This document shows positions 53,478 to 62,897 of a DNA stretch of 64,000 nt, piece after piece. A program made the translations under genes and the position numbers. The DNA lies in the NCBI GenBank assembly GCA_964402975.1, contig CAYOEM010000016.1, positions 1 through 64,000 of the forward strand. Reading direction: 5' to 3'. This stretch comes from CAMDKS01 sp964402975 (GTDB lineage Bacteria > Bdellovibrionota_B > Oligoflexia > Oligoflexales > RGVZ01). Under the pieces are notes generated by a model, which searched no databases, was not told the origin of the DNA, and saw only the letters and a list, made by a program, of their open reading frames with translations. Each line of letters opens with the position of its first letter. The first letter of the stretch is position 1.

Positions 53478-54308
53478 ATGATACCAACTCAAAAACGACT
53501 TCTAGGATTATCACTAGTTTTAATTCATGCGCTCGCACCGAGCTGTAAAACAACGAAAAACACCTCTTCCACTGCGATTTCGAAAAAAACACCTGCGGAA
53601 GAAACCACAAAAAAACTTTCCAGCACGATGCTCGATGATCCAAATAACCCCGTAAAACTAACCGAAAAGGACGTCACCGCTTCTGATAATGGCACCGTCA
53701 TTACCTATTGCGCGAAGGAAACAGCTGCGGCAGCAACACCTGAAGAAAAGAAATGGCGCGACGCATTTAGCGTGGAAGTCATGGAACGCATTTGCAACAG
53801 GGAACCAGAGGTCGCAAAGCCCAGAATTGATTGGTGGACAAATTGGAATAAATCCTATCACCTCGAAACAAGTTGGACTGACGGCATTAACCTCACAGGC
53901 GTTACCTTGGGAGGTTATGCGCGCGGCACCGCCATCACGCCGCGGCACGTTGTCTACACCGCCCATTACGGATACCACGGCCAAAAAGGGGAAACTTTAT
54001 GGTTTCTAACCCTGGATAATCGTTTAATAACCAGGACCGTAGTGGACTATAAGTATTTAACCAATGCCGATGTAGCGATTATTCGCTTGGACTCTGATCT
54101 ACCGGGCAGCATCACTCCATTGAAAGTTCTAGACCCTGAAGCCTCCAAGTTAGTGCCAACTCTCGTACCATTATTAAGAATAAATCAGTCAAATAGGGCT
54201 TTACTAGTCGATAAGCGGGTGTCCACACTTTGGAGGCCTGGCAGCGTTTTCGGGACGATATTAACGAATCCTCCCGAGCGTGCGTACGCAAATACTATCA
54301 GGACATGA
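53478..54308 (+). pseudogene. Trypsin-like (S1) lipoprotein protease, N-terminal part of a frame-disrupted gene
   Basis: A 276-aa frame with a signal peptide and a possible lipidation Cys23 (LAPSC). The S1 fold is visible with the catalytic His163 in VVYTAHYGYHG and Asp198 in NADVAIIRLDSDLPG, but there is no Ser motif before the stop at 54308. The matching continuation (RKYYQDMIRFDSSSPTFLL, the GDSG region) lies in the overlapping frame from 54230, a -1 shift. The gene is probably broken by a one-base deletion or a sequencing/assembly error. No canonical slippery heptamer was found in the overlap. Confidence 0.7.
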
Positions 54309-56080
54309 TCAGATTTGATTCGAGCTCCCCGACTTTTCTTCTTCTTCGAAATACTTACGGCGTAATGCCCATATTATATAGCTTAGTGACTTTTGGAGGG
54401 GTCGGTGATGGCCCAATACTCCACCAACTTTTGAATGAGATACAACAAGCTATCGCAAGTTTTGGCGATGCGCATCAGATAGTGCGCGCAATGCCCCCAG
54501 TAACTGCCGAGGCCGCACCGTCTTGTTCGATCACGGCAAAAAGAGCCGATGATGGTAGCAGCTGTAATCTGACAATCACCGGCTCCGCGGATCCCGTAAC
54601 AGGAAACCCCGCTGTTCTTCCCGCTGCACCGAGCTCTTGGAATCAAAAAGGTAACACTTGGACTGGAAAGGTAGCCTGCTCAAGTGACACCGCAACCGTT
54701 TTCACCGCGACCTTGAGTGGCCCTGGTGGCACGGGGAGATCCTGTGAATCTGGAGCCATCGGACCCATACTCCCACAGTGCGGCCTAAGCGTCGTTCGAC
54801 GTGGAAACTCGGCCACCTGTGATGTGGAGGTCAGCAAGTTAGTAGGTAATCCAACCGGCAACCCTGTTCTGTCGCCCGGCAATCCATCTGACTGGACAAA
54901 CTCAGGCGATAAGTGGACAGGAACTACATACTGCGCTGTTAATGCAGTTACAAATTTCAAAGCACAGCTAACGGATGAAACTGGAACAGGGCCAGAGTGT
55001 ACAAGCACAGTCCCAGTACATTCAGAGATTCCAACGTGTGAACTGTCGTCTCAACGAGTTGGTTACTCGGACGCTTGTGAGCTAACAGTAACTCGCAAAT
55101 CAGGCGTTGCTTCCGGGAACCCAGCCGCCTCCCCAGTAAATCCTTCAAACTGGGTCCAGAACGGTGATCAATTTAAAGGAACTGCACCATGTTCGACAGA
55201 GGACAGTACGACCTTCTCTGCAAATCTTTCGGGCTCGGCCGGTCTTGGGCCAACCTGTAAAAGTGCCACAATATTATCTGTCCCGGTTGAAATCCCATTT
55301 TGTGAAATGACAGCTACTCGCGTGGGACTAACCAACATTTGCAAGCTTAACGTCAATCTTGTACGCGGTTGGGTTGTGGATGGCCCACCAGTTGCAACTC
55401 CACGCAATCCAGTTGACTGGAAGCAAATACCACCCGCTGCGAATTTCGAAGGCACAACAACTTGTTCATATCATGGCTCAACTCAATTTAGCGCCTATTT
55501 GCCGGGGCAAAATAAAATTCCTGGACGAGTATGTTCGGCTGCCCCAGTGGATAAAATTCCCGCACCAAGCTGCAGAGTGACAGTCTCGCGAAGACAGACG
55601 ACCAATGTGTGCGACTATTCAGTAACGGCAACATCGCCAGCCGGCACCATCGCCAGCTACAGTATCGGCACTACAGGTTCAAGAGCTCCGTGGAACGGCA
55701 GTGCACCGGCAACAGGTCAATTCACCTGTAGCCAAGTAGCCAACACACCACTAAGCATATCAGCTTGGGGTCCGGGAGCAGCTCTGCAAACTGCGACCTG
55801 TCAAGCCGTAGCCACGAGGCTTCCTCCTTCATCGTGCCAATTAGTAGCAAAACGAAGAAATCGAACAAGCATTTGTGATCTGACTTTAACCGGCGGCGGT
55901 ATTTTAGATACCTCAAAAGCCTTAAAAATTTCCCCGTCGGGATCAGGTCGATGGAATGGAATGAACTGGTCAGGAACTGGCACTTGCCCGACCAGCAACC
56001 AAACTATCTTCACCACCACCGTATTTGGACCAGGCGGATCCCAGGCCAGCTGCACCAGTAACGCTATACCGAGGTTATAA
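54230..56080 (+). pseudogene. Trypsin-like protease C-terminal part with six Cys-rich repeats
   Basis: Continuation of the preceding gene in the -1 frame, open for 616 codons. It begins with the S1 serine region, where the motif reads FDSSSP instead of GDSGSP, followed by LVTFGGVGDGP. Six Cys-containing immunoglobulin-like repeats of about 60-90 aa follow, starting near SCSITAKR, QCGLSVVR, TCELSSQR, FCEMTATR, SCRVTVSR and SCQLVAKR, the first four with an N-P-x-x-W segment and all with a late Cys. The TTG at 54230 has no clear ribosome site. Only with a frameshift would an intact protease form. Loss of the Gly before Asp-Ser also suggests weakened catalysis. Confidence 0.7.
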
Positions 56081-56149
56081 GTGGGACACCCGACTGATTG
56101 GCTATTGATTAGGTTATAAGTGGGACACCCGACTGATTGGCTATTGATT
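56072..56149. repeat. Exact 39-bp tandem duplication
   Basis: Two identical, adjacent copies of a 39-base unit (56072-56110 and 56111-56149) beginning AGGTTATAAGTGGGACACCC. The first copy includes the last 9 bases of the protease gene with its TAA stop. Each unit holds a small hairpin, AGTGGG with CCCGACT. A third copy diverges after AG. It is too short and too few to be CRISPR. Confidence 0.95.
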
Positions 56150-56161
56150 AGACATATGGAT

Positions 56162-57262
56162 CTACTCAAACCCAATCATGTCGGCTTCCTTAATTGCCTC
56201 TGCAACCATTTTTGCATCGACTTTAAATGGCTCATTATGAATGGTTTCGCCCGGACGACAGGTTCGTTCGCCTATCTTGAGAAGATCGTGGTGAGAAGGC
56301 TGGATAATTCCGATTTGCCTCAGACTTGTTGGCAAACCAACTTGTCGAGCAAATGTCAAAACTTCATCAATTTCATGACGCGGCGCACCTTCGAGAACGA
56401 GCTGAGTCAAAACACCAAATGCCACTTTTTCCCCGTGATAAAAGTCATGGGTTGCTGGGTGGGCGGTTAAACCGTTGTGGACAGCATGGGCAGCTGCGAG
56501 ACCTGATGATTCAAAACCAAGGCCCGAAAGAAGGGTATTTGCTTCAATTAAACGCTCAAGAGAGTCGTTAGGCCGGTGACTATTAACTGCATCAATGGCT
56601 TGTTTGCCGTCAGACAAAAGAGTCTTGTAGCAAAGCTCTGCAAGAGCAAGTGCTGACATGGTGCTAGCACCGCCACGCATATTTTTGACTTTATTCGCGG
56701 CACACGTTCTAGCCTCAAACCACGTCGCTAGAGCATCTCCCATACCAGCTATCAGCAGTCGGGCTGGAGCTCTCACCACAACACTTGAATCAACCAGAAC
56801 CAAATCGGGATTACGCCGTAGTATCCGGTATTCCGATACTTCTCCATTTGCATGATAGACCACAGAAAGTGCGCTGCAGGGCGCATCCGTTGATGCCAAG
56901 GTGGGAGCGCTACAAAAACCGACGTCTATTGTAGCTGCGGCAGCGCGAGCTGCATCGAGGACCTTACCTCCACCGCAACCCACGATGACATCAGCCATCT
57001 GCGCTTTCGCCGAATTATCGACTGCCGTGATTTCTTCAGCGGTGCATTCACCGCTGAAAACATGGACTGAGTATTTAAGACCACAGTGCTTGAACGTCTC
57101 TTGCCAGATATTTGAGAGATGTTTAATTGCACTACCGCTGGCAACAATTAAAACTGGACCTTTAAAGCCAAGGTATTTGAGCTCGGCCGCTAAATGTCTT
57201 GTAGCATCTGGCCCCTGCACATAACGACCAGGGGCAGAAAATACGGATAATAAATTAGTCAT
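56162..57262 (-). CDS. gldA: Glycerol dehydrogenase-family (iron/zinc alcohol dehydrogenase) protein
   Basis: A 366-aa NAD-dependent polyol dehydrogenase. The Rossmann-type part holds ADVIVGCGGGKVLDAARAAA and APTLASTDAPCSALSVVY. The metal ligands are Asp in GMGDALATWFEA, His in AAHAVHNGLTA and His in FYHGEKVAFG. These are the GldA pattern. It starts upstream of the small exported gene's convergent-style gap and ends next to the 39-bp duplication. The substrate is probably glycerol or a related diol, by family. Confidence 0.93.
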   Translation of the reverse strand: MTNLLSVFSAPGRYVQGPDATRHLAAELKYLGFKGPVLIVASGSAIKHLSNIWQETFKHCGLKYSVHVFSGECTAEEITAVDNSAKAQMADVIVGCGGGKVLDAARAAAATIDVGFCSAPTLASTDAPCSALSVVYHANGEVSEYRILRRNPDLVLVDSSVVVRAPARLLIAGMGDALATWFEARTCAANKVKNMRGGASTMSALALAELCYKTLLSDGKQAIDAVNSHRPNDSLERLIEANTLLSGLGFESSGLAAAHAVHNGLTAHPATHDFYHGEKVAFGVLTQLVLEGAPRHEIDEVLTFARQVGLPTSLRQIGIIQPSHHDLLKIGERTCRPGETIHNEPFKVDAKMVAEAIKEADMIGFE

Positions 57263-57288
57263 TTACCGAGTATCGATTTAGTCTCAAT

Positions 57289-57720
57289 TTATTTTTTCTC
57301 GACTTGCCTACAAACCACGTCACTAAGATCGTCAGGATCACACTTTAAAGCTGCGCGCGCTGCCGCTTCTGATGGACCGTAAGCGCTCACTTTATGATGG
57401 GGATCAACTTCAGGATCACCGATAATATAGCAAATACCCGTGCAATACCATCGCTCCGCTACCGGGGGAGACTGAGGCTTTTCGCCATCTGAATCAGACC
57501 CGCTAGGACCATTACACAGCACAATCGGACGACCACACTGAACTTTCAAGATGCCATCTTGGATTTCCGCACCGATCATCACGTCGTTCACCCGACACGT
57601 TTTTTCTACCAGATACTTTGTTGTTACCTGCACGTTACAAAGATCTTTTGATGGGTGTGAATTATCAGCAAAAGCGATCCCTGCCATCACAACCAAAAAA
57701 ACACTAAAAAAGAGTTTCAT
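57289..57720 (-). CDS. Small exported cysteine-rich protein, unknown
   Basis: A 143-aa protein with a signal peptide (MKLFFSVFLVVMAGIAFA, cleavage near 18) and no lipobox. The mature part has about eight cysteines (LCNV, KTCRV, VQCGR, VLCNG, WYCTGICY, LKCDP, VCRQ), presumably disulfide-bonded, and a Pro/Ser/Asp-rich loop in the middle. No known family. A GGAGGGG ribosome site precedes it, and it sits between gldA and groEL on the same strand. Confidence 0.75.
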   Translation of the reverse strand: MKLFFSVFLVVMAGIAFADNSHPSKDLCNVQVTTKYLVEKTCRVNDVMIGAEIQDGILKVQCGRPIVLCNGPSGSDSDGEKPQSPPVAERWYCTGICYIIGDPEVDPHHKVSAYGPSEAAARAALKCDPDDLSDVVCRQVEKK

Positions 57721-57802
57721 AACCCCTCCACAGAAATTCTAGATCGGGGCAAATGCTATCATAGCAACATTCTGAGAGCCATCGGATTGCCTCTGCTCTA
57801 AG

Positions 57803-59440
57803 TCAGGGCGCCGAGGACTCAAAATCCTCACTCAAAACTCCTCGATGACCCTGTTTTTCTTCAGGAATTTCAGTTAATGTCGCGTCAGCCAGTAATAACG
57901 TGCCCGCGACAGATACCGCATTTTCAAGGGCGATTCTTACCACTTTGGTGGGATCAACGATGCCAGCCTCAAGCAGATCCACAAACTGCCTTCGGGCTGC
58001 ATCAAAACCAAAGCTACCAGAACCCTCTCGCATCTTTGCCACAACCACTCCACCATCGACGGAGGAGTTTTCGGCAATTTGGCGTGCTGGTGATTCTAGG
58101 GCCTTTTTTAAAATCCTTAGTCCAGTCAATTCGTCACCTGAGAGCTGCTCTTCAAGCACCTGAATGCCATCGATTGCGCGAAGGAGCGCCAGCCCTCCTC
58201 CGGGCACGATGCCTTCTTCCACTGCTGCTTTTGTCGCATTTATGGCATCGTCAAAGGCCTCTTTGCGACTCTTAAGCTCCCCCTCAGATGCCGCGCCAAC
58301 TTTGATGACGGCAACACCGCCAGCCAACTTGGCTAGACGCTCTTTTAGCTTCTCACGATCATACTCAGACGAAGTCATATTAATTTGAGATTTGATATCC
58401 TCAACCCTGTTTTGTATGAGGTGTTTATCACCAGCGCCGCCGATAATTGTGGTGGTGTCTTTTGAAATCTCTACTCGCTGCGCTCTACCGAGTTTATCTA
58501 TTGCTATATTTTCCAGCTTTAATCCAAGCTCATCACATACAAACTGGCCACCCGTGAGAACAGCCAAGTCTTCCATGATCTGCTTTCGACGATCACCGAA
58601 ACCGGGAGATTTGACGGCCGCGCACTTTAGCAGCCCTCGCATTTTATTAACGACCATCGTCGCAAGTGCTTCTCCCTCGATATCCTCCGCGATAACAAGA
58701 AAATTCCGCCCTTCTTTGGCAAGAAGCTCAAGTAGCGGCAAAACCTCCGCCAAGTGAGTGACTTTCTTGTCGTGCAGTAAAATGAGGGGATCATCCAAAA
58801 CGGCCATCATTTTATCAGGGATAGTCACGAAATACGGCGATACGTAGCCCCGGTCAAACTGCATGCCGTCAACCACTTCAAGGACAGTCTCTGTTGCCTT
58901 TGCTTCCTCCACAGTAATGACTCCATCACTGCCTATGCGCTCCATCGCATCCGCAACGATATCTCCCATGACTTGATCATTGTGCGCTGAGATCGTCGCC
59001 ACTTGGGCTTTCTCTCGTCGACTGACGATAGGCTTGGAAATTTTTCTAATAGCCTCGATCGCTGCCGGCAACGCCCTGTCTAGCCCCCGCTTTAGATCAA
59101 TTGCGCTTGCCCCTGCGGCCACATTTCGAAGTCCCTCCGAGAAAATCGCGTGCGCTAGAATCGTCGCCGTACTTGTTCCATCACCAACCGCATCTCCAGT
59201 TTTTTCGGCGGCATCTCGAATCATCTGAGCGCCCAGGTTCATCTCGGGATCACGCAGATCAAACTCTTTCGCAATGGTGACACCGTCATTACATACAAGT
59301 GGTTTAGCCCACTTACGCTCTATCAAAACGCATTTTGACCTCGGCCCAAGAGTCACTCTTACAGCGTCATTCAGCGCAGAGGTCCCAAGAAGAATTTTCT
59401 CCCGGGCAGCCGCACGAAAAAGGAGATGCTTATGGGTCAT
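57803..59440 (-). CDS. groL: Chaperonin GroEL, divergent paralog without adjacent groES
   Basis: A 545-aa Hsp60 subunit. Motifs seen: TLGPRSKCVLIERKWAKPLVCNDGVTIAKEF, GDGTSTATILA (ATP-binding loop with the catalytic Asp), FDRGYVSPYFVT, VKSPGFGDRRKQIMEDLAVLTGG, VAVIKVGAASEGELKSRK and VEEGIVPGGGLALL. The usual GPKGRNV reads GPRSKCV. The Gly-Gly-Met tail is absent; the protein ends EDFESSAP. No groES is upstream, and the divergent gene is an amidase, so this may be a secondary chaperonin. No CIRCE repeat was found in the 174-base upstream gap. Confidence 0.94.
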   Translation of the reverse strand: MTHKHLLFRAAAREKILLGTSALNDAVRVTLGPRSKCVLIERKWAKPLVCNDGVTIAKEFDLRDPEMNLGAQMIRDAAEKTGDAVGDGTSTATILAHAIFSEGLRNVAAGASAIDLKRGLDRALPAAIEAIRKISKPIVSRREKAQVATISAHNDQVMGDIVADAMERIGSDGVITVEEAKATETVLEVVDGMQFDRGYVSPYFVTIPDKMMAVLDDPLILLHDKKVTHLAEVLPLLELLAKEGRNFLVIAEDIEGEALATMVVNKMRGLLKCAAVKSPGFGDRRKQIMEDLAVLTGGQFVCDELGLKLENIAIDKLGRAQRVEISKDTTTIIGGAGDKHLIQNRVEDIKSQINMTSSEYDREKLKERLAKLAGGVAVIKVGAASEGELKSRKEAFDDAINATKAAVEEGIVPGGGLALLRAIDGIQVLEEQLSGDELTGLRILKKALESPARQIAENSSVDGGVVVAKMREGSGSFGFDAARRQFVDLLEAGIVDPTKVVRIALENAVSVAGTLLLADATLTEIPEEKQGHRGVLSEDFESSAP

Positions 59441-59614
59441 TGATTAAACCTTAGTCTACTGATGCGCGATTCTTAAAGTGAGCATCAAATTCGCAGCCAA
59501 AACGCACCAGCACCGAGCAAATTACATGCCAAGAGTCCTCTGCTGATGTAGAATTAGGCTGGCTAATTTTTTACACACATTCAAATCCCAATCGGGAGCC
59601 ACAGTAGGTTTCTC

Positions 59615-61033
59615 ATGACAAAGCAGTACTCGGCCTTTACGAATGACGTTCTCGGCAGTCTTGATGCCACTGGCATCACTCAACTCATAAAACGTGGTGA
59701 GATATCTTTAGACGAAGCACTCGATGCGTCAGTCGAACGCGCGATAAAATCAGCGGATGTCTTAAATGCTATTGTCATATCTGACTATGACCGCGCTAAA
59801 TCAAGAGCTAGGCGACCGTTAAGAAAAGACTCTCTTTTAAATGTACCTGCTTTTTTAAAAGACAACATGAATCTTGAGGGCCTTCCCACCCGCTTTGGAT
59901 CAGCTGCGATGTCAACTAAGCCTGCCATGGGGACTGACGAACTAGTTAATCAACTCCATGCATGTGGACTTCATTTTATTGGCAAATCGGCTACCCCTGC
60001 ATTCGGCTTTGGTTGTACGACCGAGTTTGATGACGGAACACCGCCGACTAGGAATCCGTGGAATCTTGATCTATCGGCGGGCGGAAGCTCAGGCGGCTCA
60101 GCGGCCCTGGTTGCATCTGGGGTCGTGCCAATTGCTCATGCCAATGATGGCGGAGGGTCAATTCGTATTCCGGCGGCATTATGCGGAGTCGTCGGACTAA
60201 AACCGTCTAGAGGTCGCCTTGCCAGACATGCCAAGGCGAAAGCGCTTCCCATCGATATAATTTCTGATGGTGTGGTGACTCGCACCGTTCGTGACACGGC
60301 GAACTTCTACTACGAGGCAGAGCGCTACTTCAAGCCAGATCATTTAAAACCCATTGGCCGGGTCGAAGGACCATCAAAAAATCGACTTAGAATTGGTTTT
60401 CTTTACGATTCACTACTGACAAAAGCATGCCCTGAAACGCGAAAAGCCGTGGAGACAACCGCCAAAGCCCTTTACTCGTTAGGCCATCACGTGGAAGAAA
60501 CCAAATTTCAGGGTGATGAGCGCTTTGCGAGTGATTTTAGTTTGTATTGGAGTTTCCTCGCATTCACGGTAGAAAAATTTGGTGGATCCGTTTTTGGAAC
60601 GGATTTTGACGCCACAAAGCTTGATGGACTAACTAAAGGTCTATCAAAGAACTTCAAAGATAATTGGCTAAAGGCGATTGGCTCTATGATGCATCTGAGA
60701 CGCGCTCTGAACGCCAAAAAATTACAAAAATGGGACTACGATGTCGTTTTATCGCCTGTGTTAGCTCGTCCAACACCAGAGCTCGGGCAACTAAGCCCTG
60801 CTATACCGTTTGAGGAGCTTTTTAGAAGACTAAAAGAATATGTGGGATACACGCCTTTAGCGAACGCAGTTGGAAATCCTGCGATAGCGCTACCGCTTGG
60901 ACAATCTGCTCGAGGTGAGCCGATGGGACTACAGCTTTCGGCACCTATCGGCGAAGAACGACGTCTTCTGGAGCTCGCTTTTGAGCTTGAAGGCGCTCAC
61001 CCCTGGCCATCCCTAAGCGGCATAAAGTCATGA
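59615..61033 (+). CDS. Amidase signature family enzyme
   Basis: A 472-aa amidohydrolase with the Ser-Ser-Lys triad elements: Lys in VPAFLKDNMNLEG, the serine motif SAGGSSGGSAALVASGVVP, and the nucleophile segment HANDGGGSIRIPAALCGVVGLKPSRG. The length and C-terminal PLANAVGNPAIALPLG match AmiE/GatA-type amidases; with no gatB or gatC nearby it is not the tRNA amidotransferase. The substrate is unknown (possibly linear or cyclic amides). It is divergent from groEL. Confidence 0.93.
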   Translation: MTKQYSAFTNDVLGSLDATGITQLIKRGEISLDEALDASVERAIKSADVLNAIVISDYDRAKSRARRPLRKDSLLNVPAFLKDNMNLEGLPTRFGSAAMSTKPAMGTDELVNQLHACGLHFIGKSATPAFGFGCTTEFDDGTPPTRNPWNLDLSAGGSSGGSAALVASGVVPIAHANDGGGSIRIPAALCGVVGLKPSRGRLARHAKAKALPIDIISDGVVTRTVRDTANFYYEAERYFKPDHLKPIGRVEGPSKNRLRIGFLYDSLLTKACPETRKAVETTAKALYSLGHHVEETKFQGDERFASDFSLYWSFLAFTVEKFGGSVFGTDFDATKLDGLTKGLSKNFKDNWLKAIGSMMHLRRALNAKKLQKWDYDVVLSPVLARPTPELGQLSPAIPFEELFRRLKEYVGYTPLANAVGNPAIALPLGQSARGEPMGLQLSAPIGEERRLLELAFELEGAHPWPSLSGIKS

Positions 61034-61070
61034 CAGGGCTTAATTAAACTGACAATTCAATTTTGGCCAC

Positions 61071-62759
61071 TCATGCCGCAGCATTGGATTTGGTGATCTG
61101 CTCTCTGACGATTCGTTGGTAGATCCATCCGCCAAGGAAAAAAGCAGCACCGACAATGATTAACGCAAATATCTTCACAACTGGCTCTGAATCACCCAAA
61201 TCAAGCACGATGAGCTTAAAACCCGCAGCGGAGTATAAGATCAAAGCCGCTTGAGCAACTTTTGGCGACTTAATAAACCTCGCATAAATAAACCAACCCA
61301 CTGCTAGCAATCCCCAGACCACCGACGTCTTAATTTCATGATTAATAGCCTTGTAAAGAGCAATCATCGAATAAATATGACCGATATATAGCACGACAAG
61401 CATTGCTGATTGCCTCTGTGGAATTTGACGCAATGCAACAAAAGCAGCATAGATCTCAGCTGCGTATACCAGAGGCACCCAAGAAGGGACCCGTTCTGAG
61501 ATCAGTGCAAATGGCGCAGCATTCACGGCAATAAGGCCCAGGGCAGCCGGCAGAGGCCAGAACTTTTTGAAAGGAAACTTAGCCGCGTGAGCTAGGGCAA
61601 AGATGGGTAAAATACATAGTCCAACATAGCACTGGATTTGTTCGGTTATGCCGGGTGCCGCATTATAAGCATGAAACACCAATATACCTGCCAGGGTTGA
61701 CACCATTAAGGCACCGCCCTCAGACTGACCTTTGAGAAGACGCTCAGCCAGCCGGAAAAACAAAAAAACAATAGCAATTGAGAGCGCTGGAAGTAAAAAT
61801 TCATATCCAGGACGAATAGATCGAGCAACATCTGCCTGCAGGGCATAATAAAGGACGATCGCCGGCAAATGCGCATAGGTCTCTCGTGTTGTCATGACCG
61901 TTTTATGTCTAACCGAGAAACCAAGCATCCCTATGCCAAAAATAATGAGCTGAGCAAACTGGAAAAATACGACTGCGCTGGATGGGATCCCTTGGCGGCT
62001 CATGTGAAAATTCCAAAGGCCCAGGTATAGAGCGGCCAAGTAGACGCTTCGTCTCTTCAGCATGATTGCCTGCAAGCAGAAAATCACACCCCATAAAAGA
62101 CAAAACAAAGCCATATTAAAGTCTGATGAAAAAGCTTTTTCAAAAGAAAAGGGTGCAGAGTAGATGGCAACTGCACCGACATAGGCCAGCATCACGGAAT
62201 TTAAAGCTTGGCTTACGTAAAGTCCAAGCACTGTGACTGCCATGATCAGGGCCATGGCCATACCGGGAGCAATCAGATGGTAATAATCGGCGGCTCCGCC
62301 AATGGCTACGTAGTTGAGAATAAGTCCACACACGGACATCGAAGAGGCATATTTTTGATCGATCTTTGGGAAGAAAAAACTTGAAAACAGTAATCCAAGA
62401 CCAGCAAGCGCGACTAGGATTACCTGCCTTTCTGGTGTGAGCCAACCGCTATCGATGCACAGCTTGACGATGTAAACACCAGCACTGACAAGTGCGAGAG
62501 ACCCCCCCACCCCAAGAACTCTTGCTACACTGGGCACCTCAAAAGACAAAGGAGCCGACGCAGAGCCCTCCTCCGGGAAAACGTCCCCCGTGTCCGATGA
62601 GACCGTTGTCATAAATGGATTATTTTCGTCAGCTGTTTTTGCTTTCTCAACGTCATTTGCAAAAACGAGCGCGTCCTCGGCTCGAGTTAGACCCAACCGA
62701 CTTTCGATACGCTCAAGCCTGGCGACAATGTCTTTTAAGATTTCGTCAGTGTTACCCAT
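61071..62759 (-). CDS. DUF2339-like polytopic membrane protein
   Basis: A 562-aa protein with a short N-terminal coiled coil (ILKDIVARLERIESRLGL), an acidic linker to about residue 70, then about 14 hydrophobic helices running to the C-terminus, with a helix pattern and Gly/Ala-rich segments like DUF2339 proteins. There is no substrate motif and no catalytic residue pattern. It is convergent with the amidase gene, with 37 bases between the stop codons. Role unknown; the assignment is by topology and N-terminal style. Confidence 0.65.
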   Translation of the reverse strand: MGNTDEILKDIVARLERIESRLGLTRAEDALVFANDVEKAKTADENNPFMTTVSSDTGDVFPEEGSASAPLSFEVPSVARVLGVGGSLALVSAGVYIVKLCIDSGWLTPERQVILVALAGLGLLFSSFFFPKIDQKYASSMSVCGLILNYVAIGGAADYYHLIAPGMAMALIMAVTVLGLYVSQALNSVMLAYVGAVAIYSAPFSFEKAFSSDFNMALFCLLWGVIFCLQAIMLKRRSVYLAALYLGLWNFHMSRQGIPSSAVVFFQFAQLIIFGIGMLGFSVRHKTVMTTRETYAHLPAIVLYYALQADVARSIRPGYEFLLPALSIAIVFLFFRLAERLLKGQSEGGALMVSTLAGILVFHAYNAAPGITEQIQCYVGLCILPIFALAHAAKFPFKKFWPLPAALGLIAVNAAPFALISERVPSWVPLVYAAEIYAAFVALRQIPQRQSAMLVVLYIGHIYSMIALYKAINHEIKTSVVWGLLAVGWFIYARFIKSPKVAQAALILYSAAGFKLIVLDLGDSEPVVKIFALIIVGAAFFLGGWIYQRIVREQITKSNAAA

Positions 62760-62897
62760 TAGATCTGATCTCCCCCGCCTAAGTCCGCGATGACAGATCT
62801 ATTGTCACATATAGAAATTACGTTTACAAACTTTCAAAAAACTTGATTCGAGCGTATTTAAATTAGTTCAAAAGAGGCTCGACGATGCCGACTGATG

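Noticed and set aside
54230..54308. Programmed -1 ribosomal frameshift in the trypsin-like gene
   Set aside because: No X-XXY-YYZ slippery heptamer in the zero frame and no obvious downstream pseudoknot; a base error or mutation is more likely.
56072..56149. CRISPR array
   Set aside because: Two directly adjacent identical copies with no spacer between them, and no cas genes.
57760..59614. CIRCE operator upstream of groEL
   Set aside because: The 174-base upstream gap was read for the TTAGCACTC-N9-GAGTGCTAA pattern and it is absent.
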